In this document: piece by piece, positions 43,354-52,917 of the stretch
How the letters are laid out: every line of letters starts with the position of its first letter
Numbering within the stretch: position 1 is the stretch's first letter
Assembly: GCF_030540835.1 (NCBI RefSeq)
Contig: NZ_JAUOEK010000184.1
Coordinates: 1 to 64,000 of the forward strand
Length of the DNA stretch: 64,000 bases
Origin: Flavivirga aquimarina
GTDB taxonomy: Bacteria; Bacteroidota; Bacteroidia; Flavobacteriales; Flavobacteriaceae
Direction: 5' to 3'
The notes under the pieces: model-generated
Databases searched by the model: none
Seen by the model: the letters and a program-made list of their open reading frames with translations, nothing else
Told to the model about the DNA's origin: nothing
Position numbers and translations under genes: made by a program

Positions 43354-46203
43354 ATGAATACAAACGCTTTTGCATTGCGTCATATCGGCCCTAGAGAAGA
43401 GGATCAAAACCTTATGTTAAAAACCCTTGATATCGATTCTTTAGATCAATTGATTTATGAGACAATTCCAGATGATATTCGCTTAAAAAACGGGTTAAAT
43501 TTGGAAGCTCCTATGACCGAACATGAATATTTACTCCATATTCATGAGTTATCTAAAAAAAACAAAGCCTATAAAACATATATTGGTTTAGGCTATCACC
43601 CAACTATATTACCTGCCGTAATTCAAAGAAATATTCTTGAAAATCCGGGTTGGTATACAGCCTATACCCCTTATCAGGCAGAAATTGCTCAAGGAAGGTT
43701 AGAAGCGCTTTTAAATTTTCAAACCATGGTCATCGACTTAACCGGTATGGAAATTGCCAACGCGTCGCTTCTTGACGAGAGCACGGCTGCTGCAGAAGCT
43801 ATGAGTTTGTTATTTGCAGTTCGTGAACGCGATCAAAAAAAAGCAGGGATCAATAAGTTTTTTGTTTCCGAAAACATATTACCTCAAACCCTATCCTTAT
43901 TACAAACCAGAGCAACCCCTATAGGTATTGAATTAGTTGTTGGTAATGAAGATACTTTTGATTTTTCTTCCGAATACTTTGGAGCTATATTACAATACCC
44001 TGGAAAAAATGGGCAAATAACCGATATTAAGACTTTTATAACTAAAGCAAATGAAGCGAGAATTAAAGTTGCTGTTGCTGCCGATATATTAAGTTTAATA
44101 AAACTGGAAGCTCCCGGAAAATTTGGAGCAGATGTCGTAGTTGGCACAACACAACGTTTTGGTATCCCTATGGGATATGGAGGGCCGCATGCTGCCTTTT
44201 TTGCTACTAAAAAAGCCTATAAACGTGATATACCTGGTAGAATTATTGGCGTTACTAAAGACAAAAACGGCAATAGAGCCTTACGTATGGCTTTACAAAC
44301 CCGCGAGCAACATATAAAAAGAGATAAAGCGACTTCAAATATTTGTACAGCTCAGGTTTTATTAGCTGTTATGGCAAGTATGTATGCCGTATATCATGGC
44401 CCTAAAGGGTTACAATTTATAGCTAATAAAGTTCACAACAAAGCCTCCGAATTGGCAAAAGCCTTAGAAAAATTAGGATACAATCAAATCAACACATCCT
44501 ACTTTGATACACTTCAAATAAAAACAAATTCTAAAAAAATAAAAGCAGTAGCCAAAGAGAAAAAAGTAAATTTATATTATCCAGATAAAGAAACCGTAGT
44601 TATTTCAATTAATGAAACAACTGCGATTAGAGATATTAATTACTTAATTTCTGTTTTTGCAGAAGCTGCTAAAAAAGAAACCGTTACTATTTCGAATATT
44701 AACAAAGCCAATAATATTTTAGAAGCTACACAAAGAACATCTACTTTTTTAACATCAGATGTTTTTAATACACACCATTCTGAAACCGAATTAATGCGTT
44801 ACATAAAATTTCTTGAACGCAAAGATTTAGCATTAAATCATTCTATGATTTCTTTAGGATCTTGTACCATGAAATTAAATGCTGCCTCAGAAATGTTACC
44901 ATTAAGCTGGTTTAAATGGGGTAATATCCATCCATTCGCACCGTTAAAACAGGCTAAAGGCTATTTAACAATATTAAAAGAATTGGAAGACCAATTAACA
45001 GAAATAACAGGTTTCGCTGCTACTTCTTTACAGCCAAATTCTGGAGCACAAGGTGAGTTTGCCGGACTTATGGTTATTAAAGCCTATCATGAATCTCGCG
45101 GTGATCATCATAGAAATATCTGTTTAATTCCATCATCAGCACACGGTACAAATCCTGCTAGTGCGGTTATGGCTGGTATGAAAGTAATCGTTACAAAGTC
45201 GACTGTAGAAGGTAATATCGATGTAGATGACTTACGTGAAAAAGCAGAATTGCACAAAGATAATTTATCTGCTTTAATGGTAACTTATCCTTCTACACAT
45301 GGTGTTTATGAGTCTGCTATTAAAGAGATTACTCAAATTATTCATGACAACGGCGGACAGGTTTATATGGACGGTGCCAATATGAATGCCCAAGTAGGGT
45401 TAACAAACCCGGGGAATATTGGAGCAGATGTATGCCATTTAAATTTACACAAAACGTTTGCCATTCCACACGGTGGTGGTGGCCCAGGCGTTGGCCCTAT
45501 TTGTGTTGCAAAACAACTCGTACCATTTTTACCTGGAAACCCTATTATAAAAACTGGAGGAAAAAAGGCTATTACAGCTATTTCGGCTGCACCTTTTGGA
45601 TCTGCTCTTGCTTGTTTAATATCGTATGGTTATATAAAAATGTTAGGAGCCGAAGGTTTAACAAAATCGACTAAAATTGCGATTTTAAATGCAAACTACA
45701 TCAAACATCGTTTAGAAGGTAGTTTTAATACCTTGTATTCTGGTGAACGCGGACGTGCAGCACATGAAATGATTGTAGATTGCCGACCTTTTAAAACACA
45801 TGGTATTGAAGTAACTGATATTGCAAAACGTTTAATGGATTATGGTTTTCATGCTCCAACAGTATCTTTTCCAGTAGCTGGTACTTTAATGATTGAGCCT
45901 ACAGAAAGTGAAAGCAAGGCAGAAATTGATAGATTCTGTGATGCCATGATTTCTATTAAAAAAGAAATTGACAAGGCTTCTAAAGATGATGACAATAATG
46001 TTTTAAAGAATGCACCACATACATTAGATATGATAACATCAGATGAATGGTATTTTCCTTACTCTCGTGAAACTGCAGCCTTTCCTTTAGAATATGTTAG
46101 AGATAACAAATTTTGGCCCAGCGTAAGACGTGTGGATGATGCTTATGGTGATAGAAATTTAATTTGTTCCTGTACGCCTATAGAAGCTTATGTAGAGGCA
46201 TAA
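43354..46203 (+). CDS. gcvP: Glycine dehydrogenase (decarboxylating), GcvP
   Basis: The P-protein of the glycine cleavage system, 949 residues as in other fused forms. N-terminal R-H-I-G-P-R-E-E-D motif, N-terminal pseudo-PLP half (Y-T-P-Y-Q-A-E-I-A-Q-G-R-L-E), and the PLP site in the C-terminal half with D-V-C-H-L-N-L-H-K-T-F-A-I-P-H-G-G-G-G-P-G. PLP binds the Lys in H-K-T-F. It decarboxylates glycine and passes the aminomethyl group to the H-protein lipoate. GcvT and GcvH are not in the window. Confidence 0.96.
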   Translation: MNTNAFALRHIGPREEDQNLMLKTLDIDSLDQLIYETIPDDIRLKNGLNLEAPMTEHEYLLHIHELSKKNKAYKTYIGLGYHPTILPAVIQRNILENPGWYTAYTPYQAEIAQGRLEALLNFQTMVIDLTGMEIANASLLDESTAAAEAMSLLFAVRERDQKKAGINKFFVSENILPQTLSLLQTRATPIGIELVVGNEDTFDFSSEYFGAILQYPGKNGQITDIKTFITKANEARIKVAVAADILSLIKLEAPGKFGADVVVGTTQRFGIPMGYGGPHAAFFATKKAYKRDIPGRIIGVTKDKNGNRALRMALQTREQHIKRDKATSNICTAQVLLAVMASMYAVYHGPKGLQFIANKVHNKASELAKALEKLGYNQINTSYFDTLQIKTNSKKIKAVAKEKKVNLYYPDKETVVISINETTAIRDINYLISVFAEAAKKETVTISNINKANNILEATQRTSTFLTSDVFNTHHSETELMRYIKFLERKDLALNHSMISLGSCTMKLNAASEMLPLSWFKWGNIHPFAPLKQAKGYLTILKELEDQLTEITGFAATSLQPNSGAQGEFAGLMVIKAYHESRGDHHRNICLIPSSAHGTNPASAVMAGMKVIVTKSTVEGNIDVDDLREKAELHKDNLSALMVTYPSTHGVYESAIKEITQIIHDNGGQVYMDGANMNAQVGLTNPGNIGADVCHLNLHKTFAIPHGGGGPGVGPICVAKQLVPFLPGNPIIKTGGKKAITAISAAPFGSALACLISYGYIKMLGAEGLTKSTKIAILNANYIKHRLEGSFNTLYSGERGRAAHEMIVDCRPFKTHGIEVTDIAKRLMDYGFHAPTVSFPVAGTLMIEPTESESKAEIDRFCDAMISIKKEIDKASKDDDNNVLKNAPHTLDMITSDEWYFPYSRETAAFPLEYVRDNKFWPSVRRVDDAYGDRNLICSCTPIEAYVEA

Positions 46204-46300
46204 ATAGCCTTTTGAACATCGTAAATTAAAACAAAATCGAATTTGCCTTTTATTAAAAATAGGTATCTTGCTTGTACACTAAAAAATTTTAAGGCATTTT

Positions 46301-47359
46301 ATGAATATAAAGATAACTGGTACTGGGAGTTATATTCCGTCTAACGTTGAAAAAAACATAAACTTTCATAACCACACATTTTTAAATAATGACGGAACTT
46401 CTATAAATGCAACAAATCAAGTCATAGTAGAGAAATTCAAAGCTATTACAGGTATTGCTGAACGCCGTTATACGAAAGAGCACTTAAACTCATCTGACTT
46501 AGGTTTTTTTGCTGCAGAAAAAGCTATAGAAGATGCAAAAATAGATCCTGAAACTATAGATTATATCATAGTAGCCCACAACTTTGGAGATGTTAAACAT
46601 AACACGAACCAAAGTGATATGCTACCTTCTTTGGCCTCAAGAATTAAGCATAGTTTACGTATTAAAAACCCAAAATGTGTAGCCTACGATTTACTATTTG
46701 GTTGTCCAGGTTGGGTAGAAGGTGTTATCCAAGCCAAAGCATTTATAAAATCTGGCATGGCAAAACGTTGTTTGGTTATTGGATCTGAGACACTATCTAG
46801 AGTCGTTGACAAGCATGACAGAGATTCCATGATTTTTTCTGATGGTGCCGGAGCTACTATTCTTGAAGAAACCAGTGAAGAAGGTGGGATTTTATCACAT
46901 GAAACAGCAAGTTTCACTTATGATGAAGCTTATTATTTATATTTTGGGAATTCAAACAATCAAGAACTACCAAAGGATACACGGTATATAAAAATGGATG
47001 GGCGAAAAATTTACGAATTTGCACTCACTAACGTCCCTAAAGCCATGAAAACTTGCCTGGATAATAGCAATATTGATATTAAAGATGTAAAAAAAGTGTT
47101 CATTCATCAAGCCAATGAAAAGATGGATGAAGCCATTCTAAAACGTTTTTACAGACTTTACAGAACCGATATTCCGGAAAATATTATGCCTATGAGTATT
47201 CAAAAATTAGGTAATAGTTCCGTGGCAACCATACCAACTCTTTTCGATTTGGTGAAAAACAATAAATTGGAAAATCATAGTTTAAACAAAGGCGATGTTA
47301 TTATTTTTGCAAGCGTTGGAGCTGGTATGAATATAAATGCTATTGCCTATAAATATTAA
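46301..47359 (+). CDS. 3-oxoacyl-ACP synthase III-like protein (FabH/KAS III family)
   Basis: The 352-residue thiolase-fold enzyme has the catalytic triad: Cys in L-L-F-G-C-P-G-W, His in F-I-H-Q-A-N-E-K-M, and Asn in L-G-N-S-S-V-A-T. N-terminal K-I-T-G-T-G-S-Y-I-P fits KAS III. It may start fatty-acid chains or act on a specialised acyl substrate; the W-V-E-G segment and an insertion near 25-45 suggest a divergent branch rather than housekeeping FabH. Confidence 0.86.
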   Translation: MNIKITGTGSYIPSNVEKNINFHNHTFLNNDGTSINATNQVIVEKFKAITGIAERRYTKEHLNSSDLGFFAAEKAIEDAKIDPETIDYIIVAHNFGDVKHNTNQSDMLPSLASRIKHSLRIKNPKCVAYDLLFGCPGWVEGVIQAKAFIKSGMAKRCLVIGSETLSRVVDKHDRDSMIFSDGAGATILEETSEEGGILSHETASFTYDEAYYLYFGNSNNQELPKDTRYIKMDGRKIYEFALTNVPKAMKTCLDNSNIDIKDVKKVFIHQANEKMDEAILKRFYRLYRTDIPENIMPMSIQKLGNSSVATIPTLFDLVKNNKLENHSLNKGDVIIFASVGAGMNINAIAYKY

Positions 47360-47718
47360 AAAAATCCTTCTTTTTAACATAAGTGAGACGGACATCTCTT
47401 TTAGAGATATCATCTGTACAAGTTACTATAACCGATAATCGTCTGAAGGCATTTTATTATCATTGTAATTACCAATCTATCCATCACTACTCCAAAGAGC
47501 CATCATCATCTAAATTTCTAGAAAAAAGGCCTTGAATCTCATTTATTTTCTGGAAACTCCTCATACTATATAAGTTTATGAAAAAACAATAGTTGTATTA
47601 ATAATGAGAAAAGTAAATAATATTTAATCGTAGTTAATATCATTAAGAAAAGTGCGTGAAGCTACTTTATTTTAATAAATCTAAATATATTTACATGTTA
47701 TAAATCCGTTCCAAAAAC
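47360..47718. other. Intergenic region, no gene seen
   Basis: AT-rich 359 bases between the FabH-like and FkbM genes. It includes a small ATCTCT/AGAGAT stem near 47396-47410. No terminator, promoter consensus or conserved RNA could be recognised. Confidence 0.5.
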
Positions 47719-48636
47719 ATGAAAATCCCGCAAATATTTTATAAATTAATCTATCAAAAACATATAAACTATGTTTTAAGAAATTTAATATCTCTATTGC
47801 GTCCTATTCTACCTAAAAAACTCCGACTACCTCCTTCTGGAATACTTAAATTAAACACAAATTCGGGGCCAATAAAAATGGCGACTAACCAAACCAGTTA
47901 TCTCACACAATTACTTTTCTGGGATGGTTATAAGAACTTTGAATATTCAGAAATTTTCGAAAAACTTTCTAAAAATAAAAACATAAACACTTTTTTAGAT
48001 ATTGGTTCTAACATAGGCTATTATTCGTTAATAGCATGTAAAGCTAATCCAAAAATCAAAGCGTATGCTTTTGAGCCAGCTCTTGGGCCTAAACACTTTT
48101 TAAAAAAGAATATAGTTTTAAATAACCTCGAAAAAAACATAAAAGCTCTTGACTTAGCATTGAGTAGTACAACAGGTTTTATCGATTTTTACGAAGTAGA
48201 AAGCTTAAAATATAAAAAGTTACCATATAATTTAGCAGGAGAAGGTAATGCTGGCACAAAAACAACATCAAGGAATTTTATAAAAAATACGGTAAAAGCA
48301 ACAGACTTAAAAAGCTTTGTAAAAACTGAGAAAATTGAGAAAATCGATTTAATTAAAATCGATACTGAAGGTACAGAGATTGATATTTTGAATTCAGGAA
48401 TAGAAATCATTAAATCATTCGAACCAATAGTGATATGTGAAACATTATTTAATACCATTGAAAACGAACTAGATGATTTTTTTAATACATTAGATTTTGA
48501 ATTTTTCAATCACACACCGTATGGTTTAAAAAAAGTTTCGAGTATAAAAAGAGAAACAGATAATGGTATAAGAAACTGTTTCTTTGTACCAAAGTCAAAA
48601 TTAGAGTTAGTTTCAAGTTTCATATATAAAGGTTAA
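47719..48636 (+). CDS. FkbM-family SAM-dependent methyltransferase
   Basis: The 305-residue protein has motif I F-L-D-I-G-S-N-I-G-Y-Y-S-L-I-A, A-F-E-P at the end of the next strand, and I-D-L-I-K-I-D-T-E-G-T-E-I-D-I-L (FkbM signature). FkbM enzymes O-methylate sugars or polyketides. Being nine bases upstream of a glycosyltransferase gene, it may methylate a surface glycan. Confidence 0.88.
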   Translation: MKIPQIFYKLIYQKHINYVLRNLISLLRPILPKKLRLPPSGILKLNTNSGPIKMATNQTSYLTQLLFWDGYKNFEYSEIFEKLSKNKNINTFLDIGSNIGYYSLIACKANPKIKAYAFEPALGPKHFLKKNIVLNNLEKNIKALDLALSSTTGFIDFYEVESLKYKKLPYNLAGEGNAGTKTTSRNFIKNTVKATDLKSFVKTEKIEKIDLIKIDTEGTEIDILNSGIEIIKSFEPIVICETLFNTIENELDDFFNTLDFEFFNHTPYGLKKVSSIKRETDNGIRNCFFVPKSKLELVSSFIYKG

Positions 48637-48644
48637 ATTTATAA

Positions 48645-49493
48645 ATGAATTTCTATATTATCATTCCAGCACACAATGAACAAAGTTCTATAGGACTCAC
48701 TTTAGATTCGTTGGCAAAACAGTCCTTACTACCAAAACGTATTGTAATTGTAAATGATAATTCAACAGATAAAACTCAGGATATTGTCGAAGTTTATACT
48801 GAAAAGTACGCTTGGATTTCTCTAGTAAATTCTAAATCATCTAACGAACATTTACCCGGTTCGAAAATCATTAATGCCTTCTATAAAGGATATGATACTT
48901 TAGATGACAACTATGATGTGATTTGTAAGTTTGATGCCGATTTAATTTTTCCTAATAATTATCTAGAACAACTGGCCAATCATTATAAGAAAAATGAAAA
49001 ACTAGGCATGGCTTCTGGCTTTTGCTATATTGAAAAAAATAATAATTGGGTATTAGAAAACTTAACGCGAAAAGATCATATTCGTGGTGCATTAAAAGCC
49101 TATAGAAAAACGTGCTTTCTTCAAATTGGGAAGCTTAAACCATCTATGGGCTGGGATACCGTAGATGAGTTATTAGCTAAGTTTTATAATTGGGATATTT
49201 TAACTGATGACTCTTTAAAAGTAAAACATTTAAAACCAACTGGTATTAGTTATAATAAAGCTTCAAAATATTTACAGGGAGAAGCTATGTACAAAATGCG
49301 TTATGGGTTTATTATTACTTTAATTTCTGCAATGAAATTAGCCTACAAAAAGAAAAGTCTTAGGTTATTTAAGAATTATATGTCCGGTTATTTTAAAGCT
49401 AAAAAAAGTAAAATTGAATATCTTGTTTCTGAAAAAGAAGGGGAATTTATCAGACGCCTACGTTGGAAGGGGATGCTAAATAAATTTAAGTAA
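48645..49493 (+). CDS. Family 2 glycosyltransferase
   Basis: The 282-residue GT-A fold enzyme begins I-I-P-A-H-N-E-Q-S-S-I-G, has I-V-N-D-N-S-T-D-K-T-Q (nucleotide-sugar site) and a D-A-D-L-I-F metal motif (D-x-D), followed by S-M-G-W-D-T-V-D-E. No membrane helix. It probably builds extracellular polysaccharide or lipopolysaccharide, together with the FkbM gene upstream. Confidence 0.88.
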   Translation: MNFYIIIPAHNEQSSIGLTLDSLAKQSLLPKRIVIVNDNSTDKTQDIVEVYTEKYAWISLVNSKSSNEHLPGSKIINAFYKGYDTLDDNYDVICKFDADLIFPNNYLEQLANHYKKNEKLGMASGFCYIEKNNNWVLENLTRKDHIRGALKAYRKTCFLQIGKLKPSMGWDTVDELLAKFYNWDILTDDSLKVKHLKPTGISYNKASKYLQGEAMYKMRYGFIITLISAMKLAYKKKSLRLFKNYMSGYFKAKKSKIEYLVSEKEGEFIRRLRWKGMLNKFK

Positions 49494-49541
49494 TTCAAAA
49501 AAACAAATTTTATATAAAGAACATAAGAGGTTCGATTTATA

Positions 49542-49596
49542 AGATTCCCTCCCGCCCCGATAGCTATCGGGAGCTATCGGGATTCGAGGGAATGAC
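49542..49596 (+). repeat. 55-bp palindromic intergenic repeat, copy 2
   Basis: Nearly the reverse complement of 27549-27602, with the perfect palindrome CCCGATAGCTATCGGG at 49556-49571. It lies between convergent gene ends (glycosyltransferase and nuclease). Confidence 0.85.
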
Positions 49597-49604
49597 AAAA
49601 TATA

Positions 49605-50414
49605 CTATTTAAAGCTCCATCCTTTATAACTGCTTGAGGATTCTAGTTGAGTCTCTAAAGTATCGTCTAATTCGGGAAAGAAATCGATTCCAGTTAACCT
49701 TTCAATAGAATCTACAGAAACGACAAATTCATATAATGGCGCATTCGATTGTTTATGAGGTATCAAGAAAGCTATCATCTTTGTTTTACCGGAATTGTTA
49801 TCAATTAACACTTTATAAAATTGATTAGGAACGGCTACCTCATCGTCACCTATAGTATGCATCTGTCCTTTTAAAACACCTCCTGTAACAACAAAAACAC
49901 CATCATATTTATTGGCCCAATAACGCACTTTCTGTTCAAGTTTATTCCATATCCCCGAATTAAATTGGTGCTCTTGTGGACTAATATTACTTGTTAAAAA
50001 TGTTTCATCATGAGCCATTTTACTATACCGCCTATCTCCTGCCGGACATAAATGTCCGCGATCATATCCTGAATTTTTGTAACTTTTCCAATGCGCAGCA
50101 CCTGTTTTTACAGCATTATCTATTTCAAAATAAGGACGCTTAAAATTACTATTAGAAAGATGTGCTTTTTTTAATTCATAAGCCACCCATTCGGCTTGCT
50201 CGTGTGGTTCACTATAAGACAATGAATACCCATCGTGATGAATTATTTGCTCGGTTGTGCTTGTAGGCAAAAAATATTCATTCGTACTATTTTTAACTTC
50301 CTTTCCTGTTTCAACAATCTTATGCTGTTCTTCTTCATTTAAAAAATACTCATAACCATAAATTCCGAAAACAATAAGAATTGCTACGAGTGAGTAAATT
50401 GTCTTTCTATTCAT
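49605..50414 (-). CDS. DNA/RNA non-specific endonuclease
   Basis: The 269-residue protein has an N-terminal membrane segment or signal anchor (T-I-Y-S-L-V-A-I-L-I-V-F-G-I-Y-G-Y) and the NUC1 motif Y-D-R-G-H-L-C-P-A-G-D, with F-L-T-S-N-I-S-P-Q (catalytic Asn) following. It would degrade nucleic acids in the periplasm or outside, in a metal-dependent way. It is three bases from the PafA-like gene and is probably co-transcribed with it: together they could release phosphate from nucleic acids. Confidence 0.88.
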   Translation of the reverse strand: MNRKTIYSLVAILIVFGIYGYEYFLNEEEQHKIVETGKEVKNSTNEYFLPTSTTEQIIHHDGYSLSYSEPHEQAEWVAYELKKAHLSNSNFKRPYFEIDNAVKTGAAHWKSYKNSGYDRGHLCPAGDRRYSKMAHDETFLTSNISPQEHQFNSGIWNKLEQKVRYWANKYDGVFVVTGGVLKGQMHTIGDDEVAVPNQFYKVLIDNNSGKTKMIAFLIPHKQSNAPLYEFVVSVDSIERLTGIDFFPELDDTLETQLESSSSYKGWSFK

Positions 50415-50417
50415 ACT

Positions 50418-52064
50418 CTAATCTAAAACAAACTCTAAAGGCTGTCCGGTAGCTCCGTTTGGAAAACTAATATTTAAAAGCGCAGACATGGTTGGAGCAA
50501 TGTCTGTTATTTCTGTTTTTTGATATGTTTCACCATTTTTTATACCCTTTCCAAAAAACAAAAGGGGTACATGCGTATCGTAGTTTAAACCACTGCCGTG
50601 TGTAGATCCTGTTTTTGAGTAAGAGATAAACGCAGGGTCGTTTACTAATAAAATGTCTCCTGACCGTTTTTGATTAAACCCATTTTGCAATAACACTTCA
50701 ATACCGGTAGTAAAATCGACTTTGCTCATAGTGGTAGCCGTATAAGCTTTTGAAATATTTTTATATGTTATTTGCTCATTCACAATAGCATCTTGTACCT
50801 CATCTAACTTCAATCCTAATGCTTTAATTTTTTCTCTATTTAAGAAAATTTGACTGTTACTAATATTCTCCAAAATATCTGTTGTTCCAAAAGTAGTCTT
50901 TAGAAACTTCTGGAATTTTTCTTTACGTTCTGCATTATTTAAATATCCTGCTGGAATTTTTACAGACTGTAAATATGCAGGGACATCTACAGCTCCATGA
51001 TCTGCAGTTAAAAATACTGTATAAGCTCCTTTTCCTACCTTAGCATCAAGAATAGTAAATAGTCTTTCTAAATCTTTATCTAACCGAATATATGTATCTT
51101 CAACTTCTTTTGAATTTACTCCAAACTTATGCCCTACATAATCTGTGCTAGAATAGCTAATAGTTAAAACATCTGTAATAGCATCTTTCCCTAATGCCTC
51201 ACCCTCTAATGCTGCTAAAGCAAAATCTGTAGTTAAACTGTTTCCGTATGCGGTCGCTTTTAAAATATCAAAGTTGCCGTTTTTTTCTTTTAATACATTT
51301 AAGTCATAAGGAAACGTTGCTGTTTTTTTTCCTTTAAACACACCTTCAAATGTATTTAAATCGCTTCCACTCTCTATATACGAATCGATGTCGTACATAG
51401 TATTCCAAACTTTGAAATAAGACTCAGCGATATCAGATTTGTTAAAATCCTTTACCCATTTTGGTAAATCATTCATATAAAATGAACTGGAAATCCAATG
51501 ACCTTCATCCATCCCATGAAACCAATAAGCAGCATTTGCTGTATGTCCGGCAGGTAAAATAGCACCTCTGTCTTTAATAGAGATTCCTATCGTTTTACCT
51601 CTCATTTGAGTAAACAATCTATTCTCGTCTGCTAATGTTGATGTTTTCATTCTATGAGGTGACATTTGTCCTGCTATACTTTTAGTTCCAATAGATTGAA
51701 CGGAATCATTTCCAGCACAATAAACATTACTCTTGGTTTCTTTATCATACCAGTTATTTCCTATAATTCCATGGTACTTTGGTGTAGTGCCTGTATAAAT
51801 CGATGCATGTCCCGGACCTGTATAGGTTGGTATATAATTAAAATGATTGTTCTTACAATTAAAGCCTTCATTCATCATACGTTTAAATCCACCTTCCCCA
51901 AATTTATTATAAAACCGTGTTAAGTAATCATATCGCATTTGATCGACTACTATGCCCACAACTAACTTTGGATTAGATTTAACAACATCATTGGCAGTTT
52001 CATTTTGGCCTTTAAATGACATGCAAAAACAGAAAACCAAACAAAACGAAAATATATTTTTCAT
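50418..52064 (-). CDS. PafA-like alkaline phosphatase family protein
   Basis: The 548-residue exported phosphatase has a signal peptide (F-S-F-C-L-V-F-C-F-C-M-S-F-K-G-Q), V-V-G-I-V-V-D-Q-M-R-Y-D-Y-L (metal Asp), Y-I-P-T-Y-T-G-P-G-H-A-S-I (nucleophile Thr) and F-L-T-A-D-H-G-A-V (metal Asp/His). PafA-type enzymes are calcium- or zinc-dependent phosphate monoesterases of Bacteroidota. ATG at 52064 is chosen because the -7 element at 52089-52096 overlaps the longer start. Confidence 0.88.
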   Translation of the reverse strand: MKNIFSFCLVFCFCMSFKGQNETANDVVKSNPKLVVGIVVDQMRYDYLTRFYNKFGEGGFKRMMNEGFNCKNNHFNYIPTYTGPGHASIYTGTTPKYHGIIGNNWYDKETKSNVYCAGNDSVQSIGTKSIAGQMSPHRMKTSTLADENRLFTQMRGKTIGISIKDRGAILPAGHTANAAYWFHGMDEGHWISSSFYMNDLPKWVKDFNKSDIAESYFKVWNTMYDIDSYIESGSDLNTFEGVFKGKKTATFPYDLNVLKEKNGNFDILKATAYGNSLTTDFALAALEGEALGKDAITDVLTISYSSTDYVGHKFGVNSKEVEDTYIRLDKDLERLFTILDAKVGKGAYTVFLTADHGAVDVPAYLQSVKIPAGYLNNAERKEKFQKFLKTTFGTTDILENISNSQIFLNREKIKALGLKLDEVQDAIVNEQITYKNISKAYTATTMSKVDFTTGIEVLLQNGFNQKRSGDILLVNDPAFISYSKTGSTHGSGLNYDTHVPLLFFGKGIKNGETYQKTEITDIAPTMSALLNISFPNGATGQPLEFVLD

Positions 52065-52088
52065 CACAACAATTTTATTTCTACAACC

Positions 52089-52096
52089 CAAAAATA
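52089..52096 (-). promoter_or_regulatory. -7 element TATTTTTG for the PafA-like gene
   Basis: The plus strand reads CAAAAATA. An exact match on the minus strand 25 bases before the ATG at 52064. Confidence 0.6.
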
Positions 52097-52176
52097 CAGA
52101 TTTTAAAGCATCATAAATTAAAATTAGGGTTAAATACTATTAACTTTTTTTTACTTTAGCGCTAACAAACTTTAAT

Positions 52177-52917
52177 ATGACATACCTTAGTAATATTGGT
52201 GCTTATTTTTTAATGATTGTTGAGATGTTTCGCAAGCCTACCAGATGGTCTGTGATGAAGAAATTAATATTGAAAGATATTGACGATTTAATTATAGGTT
52301 CTCTAGGCATTGTTGCATTTATATCATTTTTTGTTGGTGGTGTTATAACGATTCAAACCGCTCTAAATATAAACAACCCGCTTATTCCTAAATATTTAGT
52401 TGGATTTGCTACCAGACAATCTATTATACTAGAGTTCGCCCCAACCTTTACCTCTATAATAATGGCAGGAAAAGTTGGTTCTTTTATAACGTCTAGTATA
52501 GGTACTATGCGTGTAACAGAACAGATAGACGCTTTAGAAGTTATGGGTATAAACTCCTTAAATTACCTCATTTTACCTAAAACAATTGCATTATTACTAT
52601 ATCCTTTTGCAATAGCCATAGGCATGTTTTTAGGAATTTTTGGTGGTATGGCTGCGTGTGTTTTTGGGGGTTATACATCTTTAGAAGATTATATTTTAGG
52701 AATACAAACCGATTTTCAATCTTTTCATGTTATTTACTCATTTATAAAGACTTTTGTATTCGCTTTTATTCTTGCCACAATCCCTTCTTTTCATGGTTAT
52801 TATATGAAAGGTGGTGCTCTTGAGGTAGGAAAAGCAAGTACGACATCTTTTGTTTGGACATCTGTTGTTATTATACTGTTAAATTATATATTAACTGATA
52901 TGATGTTAGGCCGATGA
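52177..52917 (+). CDS. mlaE: MlaE-type ABC transporter permease
   Basis: The 246-residue membrane protein has five or six helices and matches MlaE: G-S-L-G-I-V-A-F-I-S-F-F-V-G-G-V-I-T-I-Q-T-A, E-F-A-P-T-F-T-S-I-I-M-A-G-K-V-G-S, and A-L-E-V-M-G-I-N (the conserved E-x-x-G-I segment). It is part of a phospholipid/lipid transporter for outer-membrane maintenance. It overlaps the ATPase gene by four bases. MlaD is not adjacent. Confidence 0.9.
   Translation: MTYLSNIGAYFLMIVEMFRKPTRWSVMKKLILKDIDDLIIGSLGIVAFISFFVGGVITIQTALNINNPLIPKYLVGFATRQSIILEFAPTFTSIIMAGKVGSFITSSIGTMRVTEQIDALEVMGINSLNYLILPKTIALLLYPFAIAIGMFLGIFGGMAACVFGGYTSLEDYILGIQTDFQSFHVIYSFIKTFVFAFILATIPSFHGYYMKGGALEVGKASTTSFVWTSVVIILLNYILTDMMLGR

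Noticed and set aside
43884-44147. Minus-strand frame within gcvP
   Set aside because: Shadow of a strongly conserved gene on the other strand.
49521-49541. A TTCGAT segment resembling a tRNA T-loop
   Set aside because: No acceptor stem or anticodon arm can be built around it.
52065-52091. Longer N-terminus of the PafA-like protein
   Set aside because: A -7 promoter element covers this start; the ATG at 52064 directly precedes the signal peptide.
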